A stretch of DNA of 64,000 bases from Climacium dendroides. Its lineage: Eukaryota; Streptophyta; Bryopsida; Hypnales; Climaciaceae. Position 1 is the stretch's first letter. Every line of letters begins with the position of its first letter. Below the pieces are notes generated by a model. The model saw only the letters and a program-made list of their open reading frames with translations. It ran no database searches and was not told where the DNA came from. A program made the translations under genes and the position numbers. The DNA is taken from assembly GCA_950106755.1 (NCBI GenBank), contig OX467091.1, forward strand, positions 11,797,538-11,861,537, read 5' to 3'. Positions 33,171 to 45,279 of the stretch are shown here, piece by piece.

Positions 33171-35087
33171 TGAAGCTATTTACATCCATGGAAGTGGATG
33201 AAACTTGCAATACATGGATGAAGTTTCGTTTATTCATCCAAAATGTTTTACATTCATCCAAAATAGTGTACATTCATCAAGAATAGAGTGATGTTGTCCT
33301 AGATTTGATAGCAAATTGGCGATTTCATCCACTGAAAAGCAAGAATATTTTGCCCAAGACTCCCTACCAAAAAAATCATAGCTTTTCATTGAAAAATCGC
33401 TTCAATTTAAAATGTTGGACTAGAGCCTCCCTTCTACACTCACACATATTACCATAAGGAACTCACTAGCTTTTGACACAGTTTTTCAATACTAAGAGTC
33501 ATATAAATATTATTTTTGTAAAAAGTGTTATACACTATTGAGATCAATTTTCATAAGTGTTAAATGTTAATACTCTATTCGTATTACAATACAATTATTT
33601 GCACCCAACCTCTAACATTGATGGAGGGCTAACTATAGTGATAGGATTTCATTCATTTTTCAAAGTATCATGTTGTTATCCACGTTCTTTTTCATCTCTT
33701 TGTTTGTAAAAAATCTCAATGACTTTCCTATAGTTTCTCAATAAAACCTTATAAGTTGGTGAAACCTTTTTGGTGTCAATGCATTGCAATGAAATTTGTT
33801 CTATCTAAATACACTATTGTAGAAGAAGGGTGGTAGCTTTAGGTACCATGGAATAATGTTAGAGCAAGGTGCCCAAGGTTCACATTTGTACCAAGCTAGT
33901 GCCATTATCAAATTATATACTTTGGGTACTCTACTCTAATACTATTCTATAGTGCTCATAGACCACCTTTTTTGCTAGTGATGCAAATTATGTCTCTATT
34001 TTTGTAAGGTTTTCATTTATACAACTTAGTTTTTCATCTTTTTATTTTTTTCATCCATTTATTTTTAATAAACCCTATTGACATCCCCACAACTTTTCAA
34101 TGGAACATTGCAAGTTGGTGAAACCATTTTGGTGCCATTGCATTATCCAATAGAATCCTTTGAAAATTTATGGGAAAAAAACTTATAAAAGGTTTTGACT
34201 TATGATATCACAAAAAATATAGGTTTAAATTTTTTGAAGATTATAATATTCTTAATTAGTCATCATTCTTAATTGAAAGGGTAGCAAAACCCAAGTATGC
34301 ATCTAAAATTAATAAGTTATATTATTAATATAGTAGTCAAATTCAATATCTAAGATCAATTGTACATGTATTTTTTTTTATAAAATTATTTTATTGATTT
34401 CAATTATTTTTCACAAACATATCACAAGTTTTCTATCAATTATGATATTTATAAATTTTTTGTAAAGATAAAAAAGTTATTCTATACTCTTTTATAGATT
34501 AATTAGTTTTTTTTTAATCTACAAAGTAAACTCAATTTCATTTTCATAGTGGATTGTCACAATAGATGACATTATATTTGAACCAAAATTTATGTGTCAT
34601 TTTATATTTGAAAGTGAACAAAACATAAAAATAACTTCTAAAATTTAAATTACCAAAAATATTTAATTTTAAAAGAACTTACAATTTTTAAATTTGAATA
34701 GAAATGAAGATAAAATAATCAAAAATTTGAGTTAGAATTGATAGAATTGGCTATAATGAATTTGAGATGGTATTATTAATATTTAGATGATCAATATACA
34801 TGTTTTAAATAAATAATATAAATATTATAAAATGAGTTTGTTATATTATTAGGGATGGTTTATTTGAAATACAATATTGATATTTACCATTTGACTTGGC
34901 ATGTAGATAATTACAAGCAAGAATTATAGCATTGTTGCAATGACATTAGGTTGTGTGCTTCCTAGCATGTAGTTTGGTCCATAGATTCTAGGTTTCTATA
35001 TGTATTGGTAGGACCTTCTTACATAGCTTATCCAAAAATTGAATGGATTTAGCGCCTCCTCATTAACTATTTAAGTTAGTCTACATA

Positions 35088-35377
35088 GGAAATTTCATTA
35101 AAATGGCATATTCTATATGCCATTTTGAGATTGCATAGTCTTAACCATAAAAGTATTTTCTAGGACTGGTATAGATTTCAAATATCTTTGACAAATATAG
35201 GTTTCAAATATTTTGGATAGATATAGATTATAGACCACCCGGACTAAACTATAAAAGTGCCATTTAGGATAGTTTAGATTTCAAACATCTTAGATCGGTG
35301 AACATTTTAGATTACTTTGTCTAAATTGTAAAAAGTGCCAAAGTTGCAGAATAGCACCATTTTAATGAAATTCCCCA
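35088..35377. mobile_element. MITE of about 290 bp in duplicon C
   Basis: The ends GGAAATTTCATTAAAATGG and CCATTTTAATGAAATTCCCC are inverted. B lacks the block at the matching point. The interior has several repeats of TAGATTTCAAAYATCTT. No coding sequence was found. Confidence 0.65.
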
Positions 35378-36428
35378 TCTACCAAATTTGGTCCCCCTAG
35401 TAGTATTGCATCTTTTTTAATTTTTGATATATGTAGGATCTGGTATAGATACTATTTGCCACATGATTTTCTTTCTCCAAAACAATATTAAATCTCCAAT
35501 GGAACTTTTGGTTTTGATGCAAACATCTAGAAAGTTGCCAACTCTTTATGTTACAAAAAATCCAAGTTTTGAACCATACTTCTTGGGCAATAAAAGGGTT
35601 AATATTGGTCTCATATGCATCTTGTGAATTTATTAGTATTTTTTAAATGAAAAAAAATCAACTTAATATTTGCATTGATAATAAACATGAATCCAAATTC
35701 ATATTTAGTTTGGGGGAGGAATGGATGTCCTCTTAGGTTGTTAGAGACTTGTTGCACTATAAGAAAACTAGAATGCATGTAATGATATGGAAAGATGCCA
35801 TTGGTATATAATAGCATGTGTTAACAATTATTCTATGAACTTCAAGAAAGATCAAGGAATTCTTTAGTTTGATCTTTTTCTAGCTAGCATCTTATGTACC
35901 ATATAGAAGATGTCTTGGCAATGAAGAATCAACTAAGCATTGTTATTGCTTGAAAGTTTGTGAAATGAAGAGAATACTTTAGTTTATTCTTCCTCTTTTA
36001 TTCATTTGGCCCCATCCAAGTGGTGTGGATTACTTACCTCTATTATAGTGTAGTTATACTTTGATTTGAACAATTAAACATTAGATATAAGGGTTAAAAG
36101 GAAAGTAAAAATAAACAATTTAAAACCTCCATAACATTGTAATTCATTCATTGGAAGTTCCTCATAGTACAATCCAAGTAGTAAAATGTATTGTTTTGGT
36201 CAAATGTTGGAAATCCAACAAGCAAGTCAAGAATGAACAAGAAATCAATGTTGAGAAATTTACACATTTACAAGGAAATCAAAGAGAAGATTGACAATGC
36301 ATTGGACAATATTGTATGGATCAACATACATTAAATTTCTTTGCATGCACTCATATGACATTGGATTTGAGATTTTTTTAATCTCAAACAAAAGTTATGA
36401 GAATGTCACTAGCCCTCTATAATAGCAA

Positions 36429-38016
36429 TCATGCCTTGCTAAGATAGATGTCCCACTTGTAGATAAAGTAAAGGGGAGGGGATCCAGTTGTAAATGAAAT
36501 TGGTGTAGAAATTCCATAGCCAGTGTATCCCCGCAAAGCACCTGTGCACCCAAGGACACTCATTTCCCATGGCCCTGTGGCAGAAAAGAGGATACCAACA
36601 ATATTGATGTAGGAGCCATTGTAGATGGATGCATCTTGAAAGACATGATGCATCACTAATTACACCCGAGTCCCTTGGCCACCTGTGGTTGTTGGATTCA
36701 TTACCCCAATGACTGTTCCTGTCACTCTGCCTAGAAGAGTGCTATTCTTCTCAGGTCCCTCCCTCATCATAGCATCGTAAACAATGAAGCTCCCCCATGC
36801 CCCACCCACTAAACACAAGACTATCCAAGGTTAGTAGAGTACTTCATTGCATTATCTTTCCAAAATAGCCATCTTGAGTACATTCATAAGATAAATACAC
36901 TTGGCATTGCCTAAATAAGCATTTGAACATGGGTCCTATTATTAAATTGCTTAAGTTATTGTTGAGTCTTGTTGGGAGCCAAAAAGAAGACGTAGATTAA
37001 CTCAACATGCCTCATTGAACAGTGCATATTAAATAAATTTTGAATTTTGAAAGCAGTATAAATAGGTGCATTCGAATTCTTCCCTAGACTATACTGTACA
37101 TTGTATCTGCAGATTCAGACGTACTTTTTCTGTTTCGTTTTTCGACACAAATGAAACGAAATTTCATTGCAAGAATAAAATACAAACCGCCAGCCACAAG
37201 TGGCCTGGCGAACACCAGACAGACGACAAGGAGAAGCAACGACCCAAGTCACCGCACAGCAGGTGACTGCTGCCTGTTTCTAAACCTGCGCCTCCCACCT
37301 CGCCGGTTTAGACGCAGGTTTAGAAACAGGCAGCAGTTAGATGCAATTACCGAAGTACCTAGAGACAGACGTAGTTAATGCAATTAGATAACTCTCAAAC
37401 TCGACTTTGAATGATTGTAATACGTACATTCATGTTACAATACACAAGCCTAATGAAAAGATCCCAACTGTGTTGCAATGGTCTTCAATTCCTTGGTGAG
37501 AATAAAAATTGTGTCATTTGAACAGAACAGCATGAAATCACCAAAAAAGGAGACGAATGGATCAACCGTCACCTTGAAGGCTCGGTGCAGGGGTTCCTGC
37601 AGCCAGCAACCATGTCGTATTGGGGCCTCCTCGAATCTCATGTGTGTAGTGTGTGAGGTGGAGATGGTGTTTTGCTGTAGGATAAAAAAAATGGCAATTG
37701 TGAAAAATCAATCTCTATAACCATGGGCTTCATAAATGGTGGACTTTATTGTTAGCAAAATCATTTTTGAAGGAAAATTCACCTGCCACATAAGTTAGTG
37801 TTGGTGAAAACTTGGCACTCACAAACGTGACAGGTTGAGATTCTTAGAGTTTCTAAGCTGAGCTGAGTCTAGCTAGATATCATTGGGCAAGTTTCAGTTG
37901 GTTAGTTTTGCCTAAATGCAGGATCCAGTGGAAAGCTCACCCACAACCAGGGTCTGTAAGCTGCAAATCCATGCCAGAATGTGAATGGTGACAGTGAGGA
38001 TTGCAAGTGATCCCAT
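36429..38016 (-). pseudogene. Dirigent-like pseudogene C (in-frame stop)
   Basis: Exons 38016-37941, 37674-37573 and 36808-36429 have the same lengths and splice phases as gene B (185-codon frame). Codon 109 is TAA (36662-36660), where B has GAA and A has CAA, so translation would stop after 108 residues and lose the YNGS and GCTG half of the domain. Otherwise the frame is intact (MGSLAILTVTIHILAWICSL, HLTHYTHEIRGGPN, VYDAMMREGPEKN, IYNGSYINIVG, GCTGALRGYTGYGIS). The second conserved Cys is Ser. The TATA box is also altered. Splice sites are still canonical, so inactivation looks recent; a sequencing error at one base would be the alternative. Confidence 0.8.
37267..37336. repeat. Perfect 24-bp inverted repeat in intron 2 of pseudogene C
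   Basis: CTGCTGCCTGTTTCTAAACC-TGCG at 37267-37290 is exactly complementary to 37313-37336, with a 22-nt spacer. Gene A's intron carries only the right arm (near 9195-9220). So about 200 bp around 37100-37312 is extra in C and created the hairpin. Confidence 0.75.
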
Positions 38017-38601
38017 GGTGGCAGAGCCAATTGTGACCTGCACATACCCATCGTGCCACTGATTGTTAGTGCTGGAGAGAGTAACTTATCAATTGCTTCT
38101 GGTTTTCAAGTGAAAAGACTACTTTCAAAAGGCAAGATCACCAAACACCATGAAATCCAACTGAGCTTGAAAGCATCCTCTTCAGACAAGCAAGCCAAGA
38201 ATCAGCTACTGCAAGAATTACTTGCGTATCTCATTCTGTTCTCAGCCAGTGACCAAAACACGTATAATCCTAGTGACCTATGGAAGTAAAATCCAGGATA
38301 TGGTTAATGGGAGGAAAGTTCTAAAACAGTCACGATCCAGTGTATAACAATTACAACAGTTCAAAATGTGTAAATGGCATTCACACTCAAGATGCATGGC
38401 ACTCCAAATTGTGCGAATGTCACTCAGCTCAAATTGTGTAAATGACACTCATTCTGTGTATACTAAGTCAAACACTCGAAACTCAAACTCTCTCAGTGGG
38501 ATGTTTCTCACGAGGCTGTGCAGAAGCTCCAGGAATGGAGGTGAAGTGACGGGAGCGAGAGGCGTGTGCACACACACTGAATCACACTGGATTACTGATT
38601 C

Positions 38602-38615
38602 ATAAGTTAACTTAT
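38602..38615. promoter_or_regulatory. 14-bp palindrome replacing the TATA box of copy C
   Basis: Where A reads GATTTATAGACTGA on the plus strand, C reads GATTC, then ATAAGTTAACTTAT, then TAGACTGA. The perfect 14-bp palindrome splits and destroys the TATA motif seen in A and B. Confidence 0.6.
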
Positions 38616-38744
38616 TAGACTGAGTGGCAAACAGACCCCAGACCTTGACGGTAAGTTAGTTTTAGATAAGATAGAACATTATTTGGCACGCGCATGGTCG
38701 GTAAGTTGCAGGTTCTCCTGATCGTAGGAAGTAGCAAGACGTTA

Positions 38745-39010
38745 CCGACAGTGAACCCCTGCAGGGGGGAAATGCAGGAATTTTACCCGGGGGGGGGGGA
38801 AGTGCAGGAATTTTTTATTTTTCACACGTGATAAATTTTGCAAATTTTGAGTTCATATTTGCAATTAGAGCCCCCAAATGAGTTAAGGGAGGTGAAGAAC
38901 GTAGAATTAACATGGCTCAAAATAAGGGGCTCTTTTTTTACAATTACCCAGCATTCACAAAGAGGGTAGTATAGGCCAGAGCTCTGGGGGTGTGGGCTGC
39001 GGTCGGGAGT
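38745..39010. mobile_element. Diverged relative of the small TIR element family S
   Basis: The stretch TTTGCAAATTTTGAGTTCATATTTGCAAT and GGGAGGTG resemble the interior of the S elements at 52150-52862. The left part carries a duplicated word GCAGGAATTTT and a run of ten G (about 38791-38800). The ends are not clear. It sits in what would be the distal promoter of pseudogene C. Confidence 0.45.
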
Positions 39011-39518
39011 GGAAACCCAGCTCGTGAACTCCTTATGGTTTTTGAAAAGTCCGAGGAAGGAGCAACTTGCCACTGACGGAAGCTCATTTATAGATAAGGC
39101 ATTGTGCTGTAAAACCGCCTGTGTTCTTCAAGTGGCCACTATTATTAGTTAGAGAATGGAGATGACTGAGGCGATTCTTAAATGGACCATGTTTGCAATC
39201 CTGATGAATGGAGGAAAAATTAGTTTTCTATTGCAAGAGCCAATCATTGTCTTTGACTTTTGCACGTCTCTTTACAAGTTGCAAGTACATGCATTTGGAG
39301 AGACTTGTGGTCACAAAGAGGTGCATATGCCCCAAATCTTTGGAAATTTATAAGTAATTCAAAAATGCTCGGAAAAATACAAAACCACTTGTGGTAGGTT
39401 TCACATCTATTTGTCTTTCTCTGAAAAATGTTTTAAAAATATTTCTATCCAAGGGAACCTGTGAAATAGACAGATTAGCCCTTAAATGGTTGCTTTTAGA
39501 ACATACTACCTTACATCT

Positions 39519-39666
39519 AAGGGCAAGCTTCCATGTTGGAGTTAGGGGTTGGTGGAGGTTGCCAATCACTGGTCAAATGGGCATCCTTGTTTTTCCCCAA
39601 AACACCCATTTGACCAATGATTGGTAAGTTCCACTAGCCCTCAACTTCACATGGAAGCATGCCCTA
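39519..39666. repeat. Foldback element of about 148 bp
   Basis: The left arm AGGGCAAGCTTCCATGT ... CACTGGTCAAATGGG pairs with the right arm CCCATTTGACCAATG ... ACATGGAAGCATGCCCT, with about 20 nt between. Small ORFs on both strands here are by-products. Confidence 0.75.
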
Positions 39667-39769
39667 AGGTGGCATCACCTAAAGGTAGGTAAGTAGGAGT
39701 GAGTGTTTAAAAAAAAACTACAAATGAAAGCAAAAGAATCCTATATTTATGTTCTTATATCTTTTGAGG

Positions 39770-40330
39770 GACGTGACCCTCGTGACCAAGGTAGTCACCA
39801 AAATGCTCCAATTATTGAACCAATAGGTACATTTTTGTTTCTACAGTTGATAGTAAAGTCAACCACATTTTGACCTTAGCATCCTTTACGATGCATAGAT
39901 GCATTAGTGAACTCTCTCAAATTTCCTAACTATCAATGTTTGGAGTTTTTTCTAGGCTACTATTGCTGGTCTTTATAGTTTCTTCCTCATCTAAAACCTC
40001 TCCAAATACAGATACAAGTGTGGTCTAAAGTTGCTCTTCATTGTCCTCATCTTCAAATTCTACTTATAAATTATGCAGCAATGGCCTCCATTGATCCATT
40101 GTACTATCCAACAAAAAAATAAATCCTAAAATTTATAGTTTTGGGAACAAGCCGCACTATCTTTGACAAAAAACTCTACCTTTTCCAAGAAACAACCTCA
40201 GTTGCAGTTCATCACAGTTGAAATCTCTACCATTCACCAAGTGAGGCAAGATATTAGGTTCACTACAATGGCATTTCCTATGACTTGGCACATTGGTGGC
40301 AATGGAATAATGATGTTCAATTCAATTTTG
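39770..40330 (-). pseudogene. Possible decayed coding region, unknown
   Basis: One minus-strand frame gives acidic protein-like text (FEDEDNEEQL, LVSVFGEVLDEEETIK, NSSLEKTPNIDS) interrupted by TAG, TAG, TGA and TAA. Another frame upstream gives LPHLVNGRDFNCDELQL. I recognise no family. It may be the acidic linker of a transposon protein. Confidence 0.2.
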
Positions 40331-40980
40331 GCATATTAGTGGTGGGGATCATTGGATGACCAGAGCACAACCACATTTCATGAGATAATAAGTGCCTTAC
40401 TATTTAATTATTGGTACAGTGGTCATTTAAAGTGCAATTGGTACTCATGCTCTTGACCCTAAAGGGCTTTGACATCTACTTTTGGACAACTAACAAATTG
40501 GAATTGACATTTTTTTTCATAACTACTTGGATAAAAGTCATCCTAATTTGTGAAGATACTTTATCAAGTTGTTGTCCTACCTATGTTTGGATTTGGTGTT
40601 ACTAGAGTATATAATTTTTTTAAATTACAAATGTGGATGTATGTCAAGTAGATGACCAAGCCAAAATTGCATTGACTTTGGTTCAAAACAAAATTTGAAA
40701 AAATGAAGTCATAGATTTATAGAATACAAAACTTTTAAAAAATCACCATGTGAAGATAATTTTTTTTTAATCCTTTAATTCCAACAAATTGTATTTTAGA
40801 AATGATAATATTTTGCTTGAAATCAAATTTAGAAGGAATTTTGAAATTTTCCTATATAGATGGAATCTAAAAATTAAAATCTACAACTTTTACTTGTATA
40901 TGAATTCCAAAATATTCTTCCAAATAATATTTTATGATGATTTTTCTCAAATTGTGAATTTTGGAGAAGAATCTAGATGT

Positions 40981-40990
40981 TTAGGGGTTA
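40981..40990. mobile_element. Isolated family X-like terminus
   Basis: TTTAGGGG followed by TTAA, as at the ends of X copies. A possible partner is CCCTAAAGGGC after TTGA at about 40450, but the interior between does not obviously match X. Confidence 0.3.
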
Positions 40991-41085
40991 ATGTTGTAGA
41001 CCTAGTAGTGGAAATTAGAGTATAATACCAAGGAGAACCAGTCACCCACCTCTTCACTCATGATGCATATTTCCTTACCAAAGAG

Positions 41086-41905
41086 GATTGACCCCTTATT
41101 GCCCCATTCAAAGGAAAATGTAAAAATTTCCCTCTATTTTGTGCTACATAGATTTCGTATTTAAGCACATCTCGAGGCTAATTTGGGGCCTCTAATCACA
41201 ATATGAATTTAGAGTTTGCAAATTTTATCATATGTGGTAAATAAAAAAATTTAGTGTTTCTTTGGTCCTCCTTAGTGTTATTTTATAAGATTGATAATTT
41301 GAATAAAATTTCTGAAATCAATGAGTGGAACAGCTTATATTAAGATAGAGCCATGGAGGATGTATCTCATTTACATAAAAAGTTCTCATTGGAGCTAAAA
41401 GAAAGGAATCATGATTCCTCATTCTTTTGTCTTCATGAAGCAAGTATACTCAAATTAAATAAGGGTCTTAATAAAACTTGAGGCGTCATTAGGGAGGCCT
41501 CTTTTCCTAATGATCGAGGAACTTGCGGTCCAAAAGATATCAATGTAATAAAAAAGAACAAAAAAAAAACCTATTTTAATGGATAGATTATAATTAAGGT
41601 TTCAATAATATAGCTATTGTTTTAATGTAGATTTTTTTATTACTATAGGTTGGGCTTTAGCCTTACCTTCCGTCTCTATTATAAAAACTCCTAGTTGTCT
41701 ATCCTCCAAATAGGATAGAAGAAGACAAAGGACTCAAATAAAGATTCACTTCTAATTTTCTAAGTAAATCAATATACCTATATATATAGGTACAAAAAGA
41801 CTATAATAATTTTTTATGGTTCCATCATTTAATTTATCTTCTTTTATCCTATTCTAGGGATAAAATATGGGACAATAAGGGGGTCAATCCTCATTGGCCA
41901 TAAAA
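41086..41905. mobile_element. Family S element, interrupted copy
   Basis: The left end is AGGATTGACCCCTTATTGCCCC. Then come S-interior words (ATGTAAAAATTTCCCTCTAT, TAATTTGGGGCCTCTAATC, GAGTTTGCAAATTTT). The inverted end GGGACAATAAGGGGGTCAAT-CCTCATTGGCC is at about 41868-41900. The roughly 800-bp length against about 235 bp for the 52 kb copies implies an insertion at roughly 41290-41850. Nothing recognisable lies in that insertion. Confidence 0.5.
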
Positions 41906-42149
41906 GAGTCAACCCATTTTCAACTATCAATCCACTCTTACAACTTACTAAAAAATAGGTTCCTCCATTTCTGATGAGCTATATTGTAGGTGCCAATTCA
42001 AATACAACATGGTCAACAAGAGTAACAAAAATGTTTGAGAGGTGTTCATTGAAAGCATAGAATGATTAAAATATGTACATTAAAAGTTACAATGATCACC
42101 TACATTGGTTTTTTAGAATTAAGAAAAACAGAAACATTCCACATGGTTT

Positions 42150-42625
42150 ATTTTGCTTCCTAGAACAATCTCACCATTGGTATTAGTGCATTTTAATTTC
42201 ATTTTAGTGATATTAATAATTTAGATTTTCCTTCTATCATGTATATACTTCTACTCAACAATTTTCTTAAGAATGAAAAATAAGTTTTAAATTTTTTTTC
42301 CCCTAGATTCTCAACTCAATTTCCACTATAAAGATTTAAAGCTCAAAACTCTATAGTGCAAAAATTATAAGGTAATAAGGTTCAAAGGTAAAAAATCTAG
42401 TCTTGCAATGTGTTAAATTTTTTTTTTACTTTAAATGCAGATATCTTGCAATCCATGCAATAAAAAAATTTGAAATCTTTCCACACATTCTCATATTAGT
42501 TAGGTGTAAAATCCTACAATTATATGTGCATAAAAAAATTTCAAAATGTTTCACTCTTTGCTATAGAAATGGCAATTTTAAGTGTTTCTTGGTAGAAGAA
42601 TTGAAAGACCTTGGTCCTTTAGGGG
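42150..42625 (+). mobile_element. Family X TTAA element, copy d (left-truncated)
   Basis: Collinear with the right half of copy a (GAACAATCTCACCATTGG, TTAATAATTTAGATTTTCCTT, CTCAACTCAATTTCC), ending GGTCCTTTAGGGG then TTAA. The left end is missing. Most of the ORF shared by copies a and b lies in the lost part. Confidence 0.6.
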
Positions 42626-43919
42626 TTAAATCTATTTCTTTGCACATATAGGATTTTTTTCCCAACCTTCCCTATACCACAAATGGATTGAATAGCTTTA
42701 ATTATTGGAAATAGGTCATTATCTTGGTATGTCTTCTAAATTCAAATGCCATGATTGATAGAAAAGACTAGGTAGGAGCAGCCTATTACATTGGAGTGGA
42801 GTTATTATGCCACATTTGCTAATTTGTTTTTAGTATTTCTAGTTTACTAAGGGACATTTTGTACCGAGTATTAAGTGGGGTATTATGGTGGGAGTTTGTG
42901 GAGAAACAATGCCAAATGTCTACACCAATACACCATGTTGTTGCTTTATCTACCGAGTTGATGTATGAGTGTACATGGTAGTTGCAAGCATTGTTCTTGG
43001 ACGATGGTGATGGACACTACTTTTTTAAAATTATGGTGGCAATGAAAACATTTACAATAGTTCTCTTTCTTGTGGAAATTAAGATTTCAAAGTAACAAAT
43101 GTGGTTTTAGTTAATCATCACAAATGAGGATGAATAAGTAATGCCATCAATTTTAACATTAAAAAATGAGCGCAATGAAATATGTTTGCAGTTTGCCATG
43201 CCATGTAGCGTATACATGGATGTCCACTAAACAAAAGAAAGAAATTTTGATAGCCTCGTTGATTTTTGTGTCTTCTACTAGTTCTTGTAGTATTCTCTCT
43301 TCCTTCATTTGCTTCTGATTGACTCTATTGATCTATGTCATCAAATAATTCTTGAAAGAGTCCAAGTAGTCCAAGTGAGTGTGTAGTATAGTCATTTTTG
43401 TAAGTGCTATGTGCTTTTATAAATTACAATTTCTACATGTCGTGGATATTTGGTTTTGTTATCCTCAAATTTTGCAAACTTCCGATTATGGATAGCAGAC
43501 AAAATCCTTGACCTTTTGCCTTTTCAAGTAGTAGCAATCCTATTGAATGTGCCGGCAAGACTTTCTTTAGTATGAGTCCTTCAGTTAAGTCATTAGTGTT
43601 GTCATCTTCACTCGTGTAGCTCTTTTAATCCGGTCTGTGTTGGAGTAGCTTGTGGTTAACAATCTATAGCAATACTGGCCACAATAGTGCCTACAAATAT
43701 ACAAGGTACAATTCCTTGTCTGTCATGACAATTTTTTCTAAATATAATAGTGTTTACTTTTTAGAATTCAAATTTTATTTTACATTTTCTGTTGCCAACC
43801 TTTGTGATTGAACAATAGCCCTTACTACGGTGTTTTTTTATGTATAGGATCGCCATGCAGTCATCAACTAAGCATTGTAGGGCCATTGCATGTCATTCTT
43901 GGTTTGGTTCATTCTCTTG

Positions 43920-44760
43920 TAGCCCTTATCTTTGCCAACGGTCCAATTGCAACAAAGAAATCTAGGAAAGAGAGAGCATCCAATTAGACGGCAACAGAGG
44001 TTGTCCATCTCATCCAAGCGAAGAGCCATCTATACATCTAGGAGATGGATAACAAAGATGAACTCGACTATATGGTCCCTAATGCAAGCAAGTGGTAGCA
44101 AATTAATGCTGAGTTGTGGCGATCAGCCATTTCTCCCATTCCACATAACGGACCTGCCTACAAGAGTGAGTGGAATTAGATTACTTCTCAAATACAAACA
44201 AATTTGCAACTTCTTCACTCATACAAGGAATAATGAGGCCTCATATTAGAATATGAGCTTTGCGCAGCGGAAGAAAGGTCTAATAAAGTCCTTTCCTTAG
44301 AACATTTTCCTACAAATTCATGAATAGTATGCACAACAACCCTTTGTGAAGTCTCTTCATAAACAAGATTTGATGTTTGTCAACAATAACAACTGCAAAA
44401 GTGCACACATGGGTATGGAATTGGCGGACTATGACAACTCTAATGATTGTGTAAGAGACAATGCGAATCCAATCATTGCTTTATTAATTAATGGCAATGA
44501 CATCACAGACTCCACGATTTCACCGTTGGTGCAAGTTGATAGTGTGAAGCATTGTTTTCTGGTAGGCATTCGTAGTCCCTCTTTATGCCTTCCCATCCAT
44601 GGCATCAAAATGCTCAATTCTACCAGGCATCATGCCACAATTGTTGAACTCCTCTAATACCAATGACAACCAAATGAAGCAACGAGTTGACAACATGCAC
44701 TAGAAGAAAACCTTGCTGAAGTTCATATTCAGCCTTGATGTTTTCCTGTTCGGTGACCAC
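43920..44760 (+). pseudogene. Trihelix (Myb/SANT-like) protein remnant, broken
   Basis: One frame from 43950 reads TKKSRKERASN-stop-TATEVVHLIQAK, the start of a plant trihelix/Myb-SANT domain with Trp changed to stop. It continues DNKDELDYMVPNASKW and INAELWRSAI, then after a +1 shift YKQICNFFTHTRNNEASY-stop-NMSFAQRKKGL. Stops at 43985, 44039, 44096, 44177, 44247, 44298 and 44325 are all TAG. A further segment (HKQDLMF, MELADYDNSNDCVRDNAN) and DNQMKQRVDNMH follow. Proteins of this type include both regulators and the DNA-binding partner protein of Harbinger transposons; a transposon origin is my inference. Confidence 0.6.
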
Positions 44761-45279
44761 ATTTCCATGTCTATTATAGTTGACAGTGGCAATCACGTTT
44801 ACAAGCATGTTATAGCAAACAATCCATGGCATTTGAAACATAATTGTCGAAGGAGCCAATGCTGCATCTTCATCTTGCTGTTAGACTTGTTTAGTAGAAC
44901 ATAAATGAAACATAGAATTCTGACAAGCTCTGCCATCGTGGACAATGACATCCTCTTGGCAGTACATTCCATCAACATTCATAGTATATACACAACAATT
45001 TCCATTTGGAATTCATTTATTTATTATTTGCCGTGGATGACATTGTTATGTTCTGCTTGGAATCCATGTTTGACACGTGCTAATCAGGTCTCTCTTTTTA
45101 GAATCTCAAATCCGTTTCTAACGTTGAATGTTGTTTACCTATGTTGTAGAAAGCATTTTGTGAAACACAACTATATTTTCTTTAACATTCTTCTATTAGC
45201 AGGAAATAGATTTTCTGTGTTGTATAAGACTCTGTGGTGTTTACCTATACATTGGCATTTATTACAGTTCGCTATGTGA

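Larger units (their letters stand above)
33490..39090. repeat. Segmental duplicon C (contains the dirigent pseudogene)
   Basis: It is collinear with B from AGTCATATAAA-type flanking words at about 33490 through the gene to about 38745, with a last matching block at about 39025-39090 (TTATGGTTTTTGAAAA...GCTCATTTATAG). Copy-specific changes include an AT-rich block at about 34360-34850, a MITE at 35088-35377, an insertion in intron 2 and a replaced distal promoter. Confidence 0.7.

Noticed and set aside
44905..45279. 124-codon ORF after the trihelix relic
   Set aside because: It is in no recognisable continuation of the trihelix protein and has no motif; it is probably chance.
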